Shown here in pieces: positions 27,804 through 36,238 of a stretch of DNA of 64,000 bases. Origin of the DNA: Croceivirga sp. (GTDB taxonomy: Bacteria > Bacteroidota > Bacteroidia > Flavobacteriales > Flavobacteriaceae); the NCBI GenBank assembly GCA_028284935.1, contig JANQQQ010000011.1:1-64000 (forward strand), given 5' to 3'. A model generated the notes under the pieces. That model did not search any database. It worked only from the letters and a program-made list of their open reading frames with translations, and was not told the DNA's origin. Both the position numbers and the translations under genes were made by a program. How positions within the stretch are numbered: the first letter of the stretch is position 1; every line of letters begins with the position of its first letter.

Positions 27804-29465
27804 TCAATTTTCGTTCAAGTACTTATGTACTAGGCTAATGGACATTGAACCTTCCCCAACAGCGGAAGCCACTCGGTTCATCGCCCCACTTCGCACATCA
27901 CCTGCGGCAAAAACCCCTGGCACGCTGGTTTCCAATAAATAAGGGGGTTTGTTTTGTGTCCAACCAGATTGACCGTTGCTGTTGTCCAAAACGTCGCGGC
28001 CTGTGAGTAGAAACCCTTTTTGGTCCTTTAAAAAACCGGATCCCGTCCAATCCGTATAAGGTCGGGCACCAATAAAGATAAAGATGGCCCGGGCATCGCA
28101 TTTCACTTCTGTATTTTCTTTGTTATTCTTCAAAAGAACTTTTTCCAACTTGGATTCCCCGCAGGCTTCAATAATCTCTGAATTTGGGATGAGCTCAATG
28201 TTTTGGGTATTATTGATTTGGTCAATCAAATAAGAACTCATAGTGCTATCCAGGGAATCGCGCCGAATGACAATATGCACCTTTTTGGCAAACTTGGAAA
28301 GATACATGGCTCCCTGTCCGGCACTATTTCCACCTCCAACAATATAAACATTGCCGTCCTTACAGGTATGGGCCTCCGTGGTTGCTGCCCCATAGTACAC
28401 CCCTGCCCCTGTTAGATTGTCCATTCCCTTATTGGGCAATTTGCGATAATCTACTCCAGTGGCGATGACCACGGCCTTGCTCTTAAGCTCGCTTCCATCC
28501 GATAACGCAATGAGTTTATAGGAATCCTTGACACTGATTTTGGTGACCTCAACAGGTGAAAGGAATTCAATGCCGAATCGTGTGGCCTGGGTAATGGCCC
28601 TTCGGGCCAAATCAGAACCACTTAACCCTTTAGGGAAGCCCAGATAGTTTTCTATTCGGGAACTGGTACCGGCCTGACCACCAGGTGCTTTCCGATCGAT
28701 TAATAGTGTCTTTAGACCCTCACTCCCGCCGTATACCGCCGCAGCCAATCCGGCTGGTCCTGCGCCAATTATGATTACATCGTACAAAGCCTCTTGGGCT
28801 TTTACATGCAGTCCCAGTTTCTCCGCCACATCTTTTAGGCTTGGATTTTTCAAGATACTTCCGTCCTCAAAAAAGACAGCAGGAAAGTCCTTGGAAGAAA
28901 GCTGGTTGTTTTCAGCGAGTTCCTTGGCAGTAGCTTCATTTTCAATATTCAAGAAAAGATAGGGGAACATGTTTCCGGCCAAAAAGTCTTTGATATTATG
29001 GGTATTAGGTGAAAAGGGGTAACCAACAATCCTGAGCCCGGTGAACGGTGGTGAATAATGGGCCAACCAATCTTGCAGCACATCATCAATTACTGGATAT
29101 AATTTTTCCTCTGGGGGATTCCAGGGCTTGAGCAAATAGTAGTCCAATTGCACATCATTGATTGCCCGTATGGCGGCTTCGGTATCGGAATATGCCGTAA
29201 GTAAAACCCGTTTGGCATTGGGAAAACCGACCAAGGCCTTTTCCAAAAAATCGACCCCCAACATTTCCGGCATGCGCTGATCGGAAAGGAATAAAGCCAC
29301 CTCTTCCCCTTTGTTTTTGAGTTCCTTAACAGCCTCCAAGGCCTCATTGGCCGAAGTAGAGGCCATAATTCGATAATCATTCCTGTAACGTGAACGTAAA
29401 TCACTACGTATGGCTGCCAAAACTTGGGCATCATCGTCTACGGCAATAAGAATTGGTTTTTTCAC
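27804..29465 (-). CDS. Response regulator fused to thioredoxin-reductase-like flavoprotein
   Basis: 553 aa in three parts. Residues 1-135 form a receiver domain: acidic pocket DDD at 10-12, phosphoacceptor Asp62 in FLSDQRMP, LLTAYSD and LLKPW. A thioredoxin-fold-like linker follows (about 140-215). Residues 225-553 are a TrxR-type FAD/NAD(P)H domain with IIGAGPAGLAAAVYG, PGGQAGTSSRIENYLGFP, VGGGNSAGQGAMY and FAAGDVRSGAMNR. The redox CxxC of true thioredoxin reductases is absent: the matching segment reads YYGAATTEAH. Such fusions are known as a family. It lies 6 bp after the kinase gene, so the two form a signalling pair. Confidence 0.9.
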   Translation of the reverse strand: MKKPILIAVDDDAQVLAAIRSDLRSRYRNDYRIMASTSANEALEAVKELKNKGEEVALFLSDQRMPEMLGVDFLEKALVGFPNAKRVLLTAYSDTEAAIRAINDVQLDYYLLKPWNPPEEKLYPVIDDVLQDWLAHYSPPFTGLRIVGYPFSPNTHNIKDFLAGNMFPYLFLNIENEATAKELAENNQLSSKDFPAVFFEDGSILKNPSLKDVAEKLGLHVKAQEALYDVIIIGAGPAGLAAAVYGGSEGLKTLLIDRKAPGGQAGTSSRIENYLGFPKGLSGSDLARRAITQATRFGIEFLSPVEVTKISVKDSYKLIALSDGSELKSKAVVIATGVDYRKLPNKGMDNLTGAGVYYGAATTEAHTCKDGNVYIVGGGNSAGQGAMYLSKFAKKVHIVIRRDSLDSTMSSYLIDQINNTQNIELIPNSEIIEACGESKLEKVLLKNNKENTEVKCDARAIFIFIGARPYTDWTGSGFLKDQKGFLLTGRDVLDNSNGQSGWTQNKPPYLLETSVPGVFAAGDVRSGAMNRVASAVGEGSMSISLVHKYLNEN

Positions 29466-29471
29466 CTGCTT

Positions 29472-30863
29472 TTATTGTTCAATATCGTTTATCGGCAAAC
29501 AGACATCAAAGATGGTCTCCCCCGGTTTGGAAGTCACTTTTATTCTTCCGTTATGTTGTTCTATAATCTTTATGGCCATGTCCAGGCCCAAACCTGTTCC
29601 CTTACCCATTTCTTTGGTAGTAAAGAAGGGCTCAAAAATTCTATTCAGATACTCTTCTGGAATTCCATGACCGTTGTCCTTGATAAAAACATTGGCAAAA
29701 TTATCGGTTGCTTTTGTTATTATCTCCAATTTTCCTCCCTCCTCAGGTAATGCATCTATGGCGTTGTCAATAAGGTTGGTCCACACTTGATTAAGTTCTC
29801 CTGGCAGCCCTTTTATTTTGGGTAAATCCGAATCAAAATCCAGGACAACTTCATGTCCGGCTTTGCCTAGCTTGTGATTAAGCACATTCACCGTGCTTTG
29901 CAGCCCAATGTGTAAATCGAGCAATTGAAAATCCAGACTTTGATCCATGTAGGAATAGGTCTTCACGGACTGCACCAATGTGCCAATCCTGGAGGAAGCC
30001 TCCTTGATGTCGCCAACTGTTTTGTGTGTGGTCATATTTTGGACAATCCATTTGAGCACGGGATTAAAATCTTCCTCCCTAAGTAACCCTTTAACGTACA
30101 ACAAATCCTTGGTGTTGAATTGATATTCAACCAATAGGGGTACTAAATCATATTTGTCCTCCAAATTACAGTCCGAGAACCAGTCGTACAATTCATCTTC
30201 CAAATCCGCCTTTTCCAACATCGAAAGCTCCGAAGGTTTTTCCTCCAATTTTTGGTACATAAATTGGTTGATACGGTCAATGGCACTATCGTCTGCCTTT
30301 ATTTTGATGACTTTTTTGAAATCAGCAGGTAGCCCCATTAAATGCTGTTGCAGCAACGAGGCGCTTCTAACCATGGCCGATGCTGGATTGTTCAGCTCAT
30401 GTGCTAAGCCTGCAGAAAGTTTTCCAAGGGCGATGAGTTTCTCATTTTGAACTTCTATTTGGGTAATGTTCCGAATTCGATTGTTCATTTCATGCACCAA
30501 AACCTCGGTCAGTTCATAATAGTTTTGGATAAGGACCCTCAGCTTTTCCCTATTCAACTTGCCTATTACGGAGGGTTTTGTAGCTATAGCATATCCTGAA
30601 GCATTTTTAGCCCTTGAATAGGGCAATAATCCCGTTGCTGTATGCCTTTTGAGCCTGCCAAAAGCTTTGCGATTACCATGTTCCTGAAGATACAGTTCAA
30701 AATCGCCATCAAGGATGAGCATTAAATGGTCAATGGCACTTCCTTTTTCAAACAAAAATCCCCCTTTTGGGATTTTTGTGATTTCCATTTGTTCCACTAG
30801 CCAGTCCAATTGGTCTTCAGGAACATTTTGGAAGATAGGGAACTGTTTTAGTTGATGATCCAT
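29472..30863 (-). CDS. Histidine kinase with N-terminal cyclic-nucleotide-binding-like domain
   Basis: 463 aa, cytoplasmic (no membrane helices). Residues 5-115 resemble a CRP/cNMP-binding barrel (IPKGGFLFEKGSAIDHLMLILDG). The dimerisation H-box is LSAGLAHELNNPASAM with His155/156; the ATPase has VWTNLIDNAIDALP (N box), DNGHGIPEEYLNRIFEPFFTTK (G1/F) and GKGTGLGLDMAIKII (G2). ATG 30863 is chosen; GTG 30866 precedes it. It is the partner of the receiver-flavoprotein fusion downstream. The sensed signal cannot be read; the barrel lacks an obvious complete phosphate-binding cassette. Confidence 0.9.
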   Translation of the reverse strand: MDHQLKQFPIFQNVPEDQLDWLVEQMEITKIPKGGFLFEKGSAIDHLMLILDGDFELYLQEHGNRKAFGRLKRHTATGLLPYSRAKNASGYAIATKPSVIGKLNREKLRVLIQNYYELTEVLVHEMNNRIRNITQIEVQNEKLIALGKLSAGLAHELNNPASAMVRSASLLQQHLMGLPADFKKVIKIKADDSAIDRINQFMYQKLEEKPSELSMLEKADLEDELYDWFSDCNLEDKYDLVPLLVEYQFNTKDLLYVKGLLREEDFNPVLKWIVQNMTTHKTVGDIKEASSRIGTLVQSVKTYSYMDQSLDFQLLDLHIGLQSTVNVLNHKLGKAGHEVVLDFDSDLPKIKGLPGELNQVWTNLIDNAIDALPEEGGKLEIITKATDNFANVFIKDNGHGIPEEYLNRIFEPFFTTKEMGKGTGLGLDMAIKIIEQHNGRIKVTSKPGETIFDVCLPINDIEQ

Positions 30864-30995
30864 CACATTTTTTTTGGGGGTAATCGTTCCATCTAAAAAT
30901 AATCAAACCTATTTACACAATCGGGTTTTGTTCTTGATTTTTATTTCACTCCTCAAGAGGAATATTTGTAATTTACACCAACAGTAAAAAATGCT

Positions 30996-32189
30996 ATGCA
31001 ACACCATATTCTTCTTAACCTGTTTGCCATTTTTGGAGTGGCAACGGCGGTAATCATCATCTGCAAGTTTTTAAAGATCCGTTACATTATTGGGTATTTG
31101 ATTACTGGGGTTTTGTTGAGTCCAAATACCAGCAAATACTTTTCTGATATGGAGGAGGTTGAGGTATACGCCGAAGTGGGGATTATCCTGTTGCTCTTTA
31201 CCGTAGGCTTGGAATTTTCCTTTAGTAACCTCAAACGCATAAAGAATTATGTTTTGGGGGGTGGAGCGGCTCAGGTATTTTTTACCATTTTTCTTACCGC
31301 GGGGCTGATTTGGTTATTAATGCGACCTTCTATTGAGGAAAGCATTTTCTGGGGATTTTTATATGCCTTGAGTAGTACCGCTATTGTCATCAAGGTGTTG
31401 CAAGATTCCAATAAAATCAACACGCCGCATGGCAAGTTCATACTTGCGGTACTCTTGTTCCAGGACATCATGATTGTACCCCTGATGCTTTTGACGCCGA
31501 TTATTGCGGGCCAGGGAGATGGTAGTCCGGTAGAGGCCTTATTGTGGTTAATAGGAAAGTTGGCGCTGATGGGTGGCTTGGCCTATCTTTTGGCGCGTTT
31601 TATCATTCCTTATTTTTTAAAAACCGTGATGAAGGTCCAAAGTCAGGAAGTCTTTTTGATTGCCTTGGTCTTTCTAGTTACCGGTATTGCCCTTTTGACC
31701 GAAGAATTGGGACTTTCCTTGGCACTGGGGGCTTTTATTGCAGGACTTATTATTGCTGAAACGGAATACCATAGAATGGCCATTTCCTGTTTTTTGCCCT
31801 TCCGTTATGTGTTTATGAGCTTCTTTTTCATTTCGATGGGCATGTTGTTGGATTGGCAAATTTTTACGACGGATTGGGTGTGGATTATCTTCTGGTTTTT
31901 CTTTGCCCTTTTGGTGAAGGCCGTTGCAGGGATTTTGGCGGTAAAAATGATGCGATTGGATTGGAAGACAGCATTGGCGGTAGGCTTTTCAATAGCCCAG
32001 ATTGGGGAATTCTCCTTTGTTTTGGCGCAAAGTGGATTGAAGTATGAGTTAATAAGTGACAATAACTACCAAATATTCTTGGCGGTATCCATTTTGCTAA
32101 TGTCAATTACACCATTCATCGTGGGCAAAGCCGAACAGATCCATCCTACATTTTTAAAAATTCTAAAACCAAAGGGCCATGGAGGATAA
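30996..32189 (+). CDS. Kef-type (CPA2) cation:proton antiporter membrane domain
   Basis: 397 aa, about twelve membrane helices. GYLITGVLLSP, VGIILLLFTVGLEFS, ALSSTAIVIKVL, LFQDIMIVPL and AFIAGLIIAETEY mark the CPA2 family. It ends after the membrane domain without the RCK/TrkA-N domain of Escherichia KefB/KefC, so gating must come from elsewhere. It overlaps the glutaredoxin-like gene by 11 bp. Kef channels of proteobacteria respond to glutathione adducts; a thiol-linked control here is inference from the neighbour. Confidence 0.88.
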   Translation: MQHHILLNLFAIFGVATAVIIICKFLKIRYIIGYLITGVLLSPNTSKYFSDMEEVEVYAEVGIILLLFTVGLEFSFSNLKRIKNYVLGGGAAQVFFTIFLTAGLIWLLMRPSIEESIFWGFLYALSSTAIVIKVLQDSNKINTPHGKFILAVLLFQDIMIVPLMLLTPIIAGQGDGSPVEALLWLIGKLALMGGLAYLLARFIIPYFLKTVMKVQSQEVFLIALVFLVTGIALLTEELGLSLALGAFIAGLIIAETEYHRMAISCFLPFRYVFMSFFFISMGMLLDWQIFTTDWVWIIFWFFFALLVKAVAGILAVKMMRLDWKTALAVGFSIAQIGEFSFVLAQSGLKYELISDNNYQIFLAVSILLMSITPFIVGKAEQIHPTFLKILKPKGHGG

Positions 32190-32436
32190 AAAGCTGAAGC
32201 TATATGGGGCAGATTGGTGCCCCAAGTCGGCCAATCTGAGAAATTACTTGCAGTCGATTTGGATCAATTTTGACGATCACAACGTAGAGACAGAACCCGA
32301 AGCTGCCGAGACCGTTAAGGCCTTGTATGAGGGTAAATTGAAGTTCCCCACATTAACGTATGGAAACCAACATTTAAAGAACCCCACGATCAAAGAGTTG
32401 GATGCGTTTTTAAAGGAGCATGGGATTGAGGAATAG
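32179..32436 (+). CDS. Glutaredoxin-like protein
   Basis: 85 aa, a minimal thioredoxin fold: LKLYGADWCPKSANLRNYL puts the active site CPKS at residues 14-17, with cis-Pro in KFPTLTYG. CPxS makes it monothiol-like, similar in outline to mycoredoxin/NrdH-type proteins. Overlap with the antiporter gene implies joint translation. The divergently encoded flavoprotein/kinase pair next to it adds to a thiol-redox theme. Confidence 0.85.
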   Translation: MEDKKLKLYGADWCPKSANLRNYLQSIWINFDDHNVETEPEAAETVKALYEGKLKFPTLTYGNQHLKNPTIKELDAFLKEHGIEE

Positions 32437-32864
32437 AGAGGGGTATTATGGCCCTCTATAGGCAACTTAAAAACGTATTGTTTTTTGAGAACCTAATTTA
32501 ATGCTATACTAATCACAAGTTTTTTAAGTTCACGAATCTATATTCAGACAGCCGGTAACGATTGCAAATAGGTTTCTTTATGAGGTTGCTCCAATTCCAT
32601 CCTTCAACCTTCATATTTTACCAAGCAATGTGCTAAACCCATATTTATTTTGGTTTGATAAAACAATTCATTCCCAATTTGTTACTTTTTTTGATCGGCA
32701 AGCTACAATGTCAAGTTAGTGTTATATTTTAGGTTGACCTGGTATTGTTTCGAAAGCTTCCCAACTTTAAAGTATATTAGGGTTTTTTTAAACTGGAAGA
32801 AATAGCAATCATTAACAGAACCTAAAAGCCTGACCCCACTTTGAGTGGTGCACGGAAAGACCTG
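32437..32864. other. 428-bp stretch with degenerate repeat copy 1
   Basis: No intact gene. An imperfect hairpin (AGAGGG/CCCTCT) sits just after the glutaredoxin stop. Segment 32481-32580 is copy 1 of a direct repeat whose other copy is at 35565-35662. On the minus strand it would encode KETYLQSLPAV and a stop, similar to the last residues of the photolyase-related protein remnant at 35.6 kb. The part nearest the GH65 gene must hold its promoter; none is convincing. Confidence 0.6.
32481..32580 (-). repeat. Direct repeat copy 1 (photolyase 3'-end derived)
   Basis: Starts TTTTTTGAGAACC and contains CAGCCGGTAACGATT (shared exactly with copy 2 except for one base) near its right end. The last ~34 bases match copy 2 at about 30 positions; the rest matches more loosely. 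It includes the end of a former coding sequence and about 60 bp of its downstream region. Confidence 0.6.
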
Positions 32865-35231
32865 ATGATTTCAAAAAATATTAAACTGCCCCCTAAACAT
32901 ATTTATCCGGTAGATGACTGGAGGTTCATCCAAAAAAAGTTTTCACCCCAATATCTGGCCCAAGATGAAACTGTTTTTGCCATTGCAAACGGTTACCTTG
33001 GCTTTAGGGGCAACCATGAGGAAGGAACGCCAGTGGTGCAGCGAGGAACCTTTATCAACGGATTCCATGAACAATGGCCTATACGGTACGGGGAGTCAGC
33101 CTATGGTTTTGCCAAAACCGGACAAACCATGCTCAATGTTACCGATAGCAAGGTAATAAGGCTATATGTGGACGATGAGCCATTTTATATTCCAACGGCG
33201 GATATCAAGGAGTACGAACGGGTACTTGATATGAGAGCAGGTAGCCTGCATCGTAAAGTAATCTGGGAAACCGCTTCTGGGAAACTGGTTTCCATTTGCT
33301 CAACCCGAATTGTTTCCATGGAACAAAGGCACGTTGCGGCCATTTCCTATAAAGTGGAAGTGTTGAATGCTTCGGCCAAGCTGATTGTCTCCTCTAAATT
33401 GCGATGCCCGACGGAAAAGAATGATTCCGAGGACAATAATGATGATCCAAGAAAATCCCCGGGATTGGATCATAGCGTTTTCGTTCCCCAAGTAAATAAG
33501 ATGAAGCACGAAAGAGTGCTTTTGGGACATCGAATTCGGACAAGTGGTATGACCTTGGCTTGCGGTGTGGACCATCATATTCATACGGAGAATACCTATT
33601 CCTATGCAGGCGAGTGTTATGAGGATTCCGCAAAGATAGTCTACACTGTAGACGCCGAGAAAGGAGTACCGTTCCAAATGACAAAGTATATGGTGTACCA
33701 TAGTTCCAGAAATGCCCCGGTTGATGAACTTTGTGGGCGTACGGAACGCACACTGAATTCAGTCAAACAAGCTGGTTTCGAAGAATTGGCCCTGGGTCAA
33801 CAGCAGTTCATGGATAATTTCTGGGCAAGGAGTGATATCGAGGTTTCGATGTACAAAGACCGGAGAACCCAGCAATGTCTGCGTTTTAATCTATTCCATA
33901 TCCTGCAGGCGTCGGCTCGTGTGGAAGGGACGGGAATAGGGGCCAGGGGCCTTACGGGAAATGCCTATGAAGGCCATTACTTTTGGGATACCGAGATTTA
34001 TCTAATGCCCTTTTTAATCTATACTTCTCCAAAAATTGCAAAAAACCTGTTGCGTTTCCGATATAGCCTTTTGGATAGGGCGCGCAAACGTGCCAAAGAA
34101 TTAAATCAGAAAGGTGCGTTATTTCCTTGGCGAACAATTACCGGAGATGAGGCCTCCGCTTTTTTTGCTGCGGGAACCGCACAATATCATATCAATGCAG
34201 ATATTATGTACGCCCTTAGAAAGTATGTCGAGGTAACCGGTGATGAGGAGTTTCTTTTTGAATACGGGGCTGAAATGTTGATTGAAACAGCTCGTTTCTG
34301 GGCTGATTTGGGATTCTATTCCCATAATGGCAAGGATGAGTTTCACATTCATGGCGTAACAGGGCCAGATGAATATACCGCCATCGTAAACAATAATGCT
34401 TTTACCAATATGATGGCCCGGGAAAACCTGCGATACGCAGCTAAGAGTTTACGTTTATTTCAGAAAAAGAAACCGGCGAAATTTGAGGCTCTGGCCATAG
34501 ATACTGATTTAAACAAGGAAGAGATTGAAGAATGGGAAAGTGCAGCCACCAAAATGTATATTCCATACGATAAGGAGAAAGGAATCCATCCGCAGGATGA
34601 TGAATTCCTGAAGAAGGAAATCTGGGATTTTGAAAATACCCCTATGGAGAACTATCCCCTGCTATTGAACTACCATCCGCTGGTAATTTACCGTTTTCAA
34701 GTCATCAAGCAGGCTGATGTGGTGATGGCCATGTTCCTTTTGGGCCATGAGTTCTCCAAAGAACAGAAGAAAAGCAATTTCGACTATTATGATCCGATAA
34801 CTACGGGCGACTCATCTTTGTCCTCTTGTGTTTACAGTATCTTGGCGTTTGAGCTGGGAAATCTTGACAGGGCCATGGAGCTGATTAGATATACTGCTTG
34901 GATGGATCTCGCCGATGTAGGAGGAAACGTTAAGGACGGAGCTCATATAGCTGCCATGGGCGGCACCTGGATGGCCATAGTATATGGTTTAGCCGGTTTA
35001 CGGGACTATGGCGGTAAGATAAGCTTTAAGCCAAAAACTCCGCCCAATGCTAAGGCAGTGCGCTTTCGTTTAACGCTCCGTGGTCAATTGCTGGAAGTTT
35101 TGATCGAAAGGGATAAAGCGAGCTATTTCTTAAAGGAAGGTGATAACCTTACCATCTACCATAACGAAGAAGAAATACAACTCACCAAAAAACAACCCTC
35201 TTGCTTCAAGGAGTTGGAAAATGTCAACTGA
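32865..35231 (+). CDS. Glycoside hydrolase family 65 protein (disaccharide phosphorylase type)
   Basis: 788 aa from ATG 32865. N-terminal super-sandwich domain (VFAIANGYLGFRGNHEEG), then an (alpha/alpha)6 barrel with GHYFWDTEIYLMPFL, and the catalytic acid Glu503 in VTGPDEYTAIVNNN. The phosphate-binding end has GDSSLSSCVYS and a C-terminal beta domain follows. GH65 members phosphorolyse maltose, trehalose, kojibiose or nigerose; the specificity is not readable. The usual partner beta-phosphoglucomutase is not adjacent. A TTG 24 bp upstream is an alternative start. No signal peptide, so cytoplasmic. The gene is flanked by direct repeats and stands alone. Confidence 0.92.
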   Translation: MISKNIKLPPKHIYPVDDWRFIQKKFSPQYLAQDETVFAIANGYLGFRGNHEEGTPVVQRGTFINGFHEQWPIRYGESAYGFAKTGQTMLNVTDSKVIRLYVDDEPFYIPTADIKEYERVLDMRAGSLHRKVIWETASGKLVSICSTRIVSMEQRHVAAISYKVEVLNASAKLIVSSKLRCPTEKNDSEDNNDDPRKSPGLDHSVFVPQVNKMKHERVLLGHRIRTSGMTLACGVDHHIHTENTYSYAGECYEDSAKIVYTVDAEKGVPFQMTKYMVYHSSRNAPVDELCGRTERTLNSVKQAGFEELALGQQQFMDNFWARSDIEVSMYKDRRTQQCLRFNLFHILQASARVEGTGIGARGLTGNAYEGHYFWDTEIYLMPFLIYTSPKIAKNLLRFRYSLLDRARKRAKELNQKGALFPWRTITGDEASAFFAAGTAQYHINADIMYALRKYVEVTGDEEFLFEYGAEMLIETARFWADLGFYSHNGKDEFHIHGVTGPDEYTAIVNNNAFTNMMARENLRYAAKSLRLFQKKKPAKFEALAIDTDLNKEEIEEWESAATKMYIPYDKEKGIHPQDDEFLKKEIWDFENTPMENYPLLLNYHPLVIYRFQVIKQADVVMAMFLLGHEFSKEQKKSNFDYYDPITTGDSSLSSCVYSILAFELGNLDRAMELIRYTAWMDLADVGGNVKDGAHIAAMGGTWMAIVYGLAGLRDYGGKISFKPKTPPNAKAVRFRLTLRGQLLEVLIERDKASYFLKEGDNLTIYHNEEEIQLTKKQPSCFKELENVN

Positions 35232-35367
35232 AAGTAAAAAATCAATATCGAAAAACTTCAAAGGCCATCCAGTCTACCATTGTAAAAGGGCCATCAAAGA
35301 AATAGTGTAAGTGATTAAGAAATGGTTGATTACACCACGATATATTGGTCATTTCAAAACGGGATAA

Positions 35368-35546
35368 ATGAGAAAGGGACAAATCCTCAAATCAACAACT
35401 AGATTATCACTGGAATAATTGGTCTGTATTTATTCCTTATTCCCTTAGGGATTAACGTCATTTTCAAAAATCCAGCTTGTGGAGGATGTAAGATGAATGG
35501 ACAACGATTGGACAAAAAATTGGAATATCTTCCCGGTATTAAATAA
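35368..35546 (+). pseudogene. Possible small CGGC membrane protein, frameshifted
   Basis: ATG 35368 opens MRKGQILKSTTRL; with a one-base correction near 35400 it continues into IITGIIGLYLFLIPLGIN, a membrane helix, then VIFKNPACGGCKMNGQR and a stop at 35544-35546. The joined product would be ~60 aa with a single helix and a CxxC pair. Without the correction the second half has no usual start codon. I do not recognise the family; it could be chance, but the hydrophobic block plus CGGC reads like a real peptide. Confidence 0.3.
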
Positions 35547-35564
35547 AGTTTCTCAAATCAAACA

Positions 35565-35662
35565 TTTTTTAAGAACCTTATTTAGTAACCTATTGTTCAT
35601 GAGTGCTTTTGGGTTTATCAGTCCCTATTCAGATAGCCGGTAACGATTCCAAATAAGCTTCC
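35565..35662 (-). repeat. Direct repeat copy 2 (photolyase 3'-end derived)
   Basis: Begins TTTTTTAAGAACC and ends in the coding end of the photolyase-related remnant. It is the counterpart of 32481-32580, 3.08 kb away, in the same orientation, with the GH65 gene between them. Confidence 0.6.
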
Positions 35663-35769
35663 GCATTGGAACTATGGGTTTCCTTCCTTTCCGGCGCCAT
35701 TTTATCATAGGTTCGGACCAACATGCCCAACCTGGGGTTTTGTCCATAGGAATGGATTTTACAAAACAG
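35629..35769 (-). pseudogene. C-terminal remnant of a photolyase-related (FeS-BCP family-like) gene
   Basis: The minus strand encodes [19 protein letters not shown], then ETHSSNAEAYLESLPAI and a stop. It matches the last ~40 residues of the intact protein encoded at 45119-46606 ([33 protein letters not shown]). The frame is open for only 46 codons and is closed upstream by TAA at 35770-35772; no other part of the gene remains. A longer frame on the opposite strand over the same bases is a shadow. Confidence 0.85.
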
Positions 35770-35818
35770 TTACTATTGGTTAAAACTTTGGTCAGAAAAT
35801 ATTTAACCGATTGGACTA

Positions 35819-36004
35819 TTATTTATATTTCCCTCCATTGGAAAGCCATTTTCTCGCAATTTCTTTTGCTTTTTCCAATGCCTTCTCACGGTCGTAACCG
35901 TGGACGTCAATCATGCCATTAGCAAGCAACAACACTTTTTCCCTTATTTCCTTTTCTTCCTTATGAATCAGCTTTTTGACTTCTTCGGGGGTAAACTTTT
36001 TCAA
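35819..36004 (-). CDS. Small charged protein, unknown function
   Basis: 61 aa from a TTG start at 36004. It is highly charged and helical: a KFTPEEVKKLIHKEEKEIREK first helix, then LLLANGMIDVHGYDREKA and a KAKEIARKWL helix. The GYDREKALEKAKEIA arrangement looks conserved-type instead of random, but I cannot name the family. It could be a regulator of a neighbouring system or an orphan. It lies between the photolyase remnant and the GDPD operon terminator. Confidence 0.55.
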   Translation of the reverse strand: MKKFTPEEVKKLIHKEEKEIREKVLLLANGMIDVHGYDREKALEKAKEIARKWLSNGGKYK

Positions 36005-36143
36005 TTTTTGTGAAGTTTATATCAACTACACAAAGTTAATTTAATGTAAACAAATCGCAATGTTAAGTTTTCCGGGCCTCAAAATAATTGGATATTTCAT
36101 GGAACAGCTATCTACCAATTTTGTTATTTAATTTACCAATCCA

Positions 36144-36180
36144 TAAAAAAGCGCAGCCATACTATGTGCTGCGCCTTTTT
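36144..36180 (-). terminator. Bidirectional terminator of the Sus/GDPD operon
   Basis: GCGCAGC (36151-36157) and GCTGCGC (36168-36174) make a perfect 7-bp stem with T-runs on both strands (CTTTTT on +, TTTTTT on -). It lies 60 bp beyond the stop of the last GDPD gene. Confidence 0.85.
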
Positions 36181-36238
36181 GCTAATAAACTAACTTAAAC
36201 TAAATAACCTGATTTATGAAAACAAACTACTTATTCTT

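Noticed and set aside
32865..35231. GH65 gene as part of a polysaccharide utilisation locus
   Set aside because: The SusCD operon is on the opposite strand, ends in its own terminator and carries GDPD genes; there is no maltose-type regulator or transporter beside the GH65 gene.
35674..35922. 82-codon open frame on the + strand
   Set aside because: It is the antisense of the photolyase remnant and of the 61-aa gene; the minus-strand reading matches a known protein.
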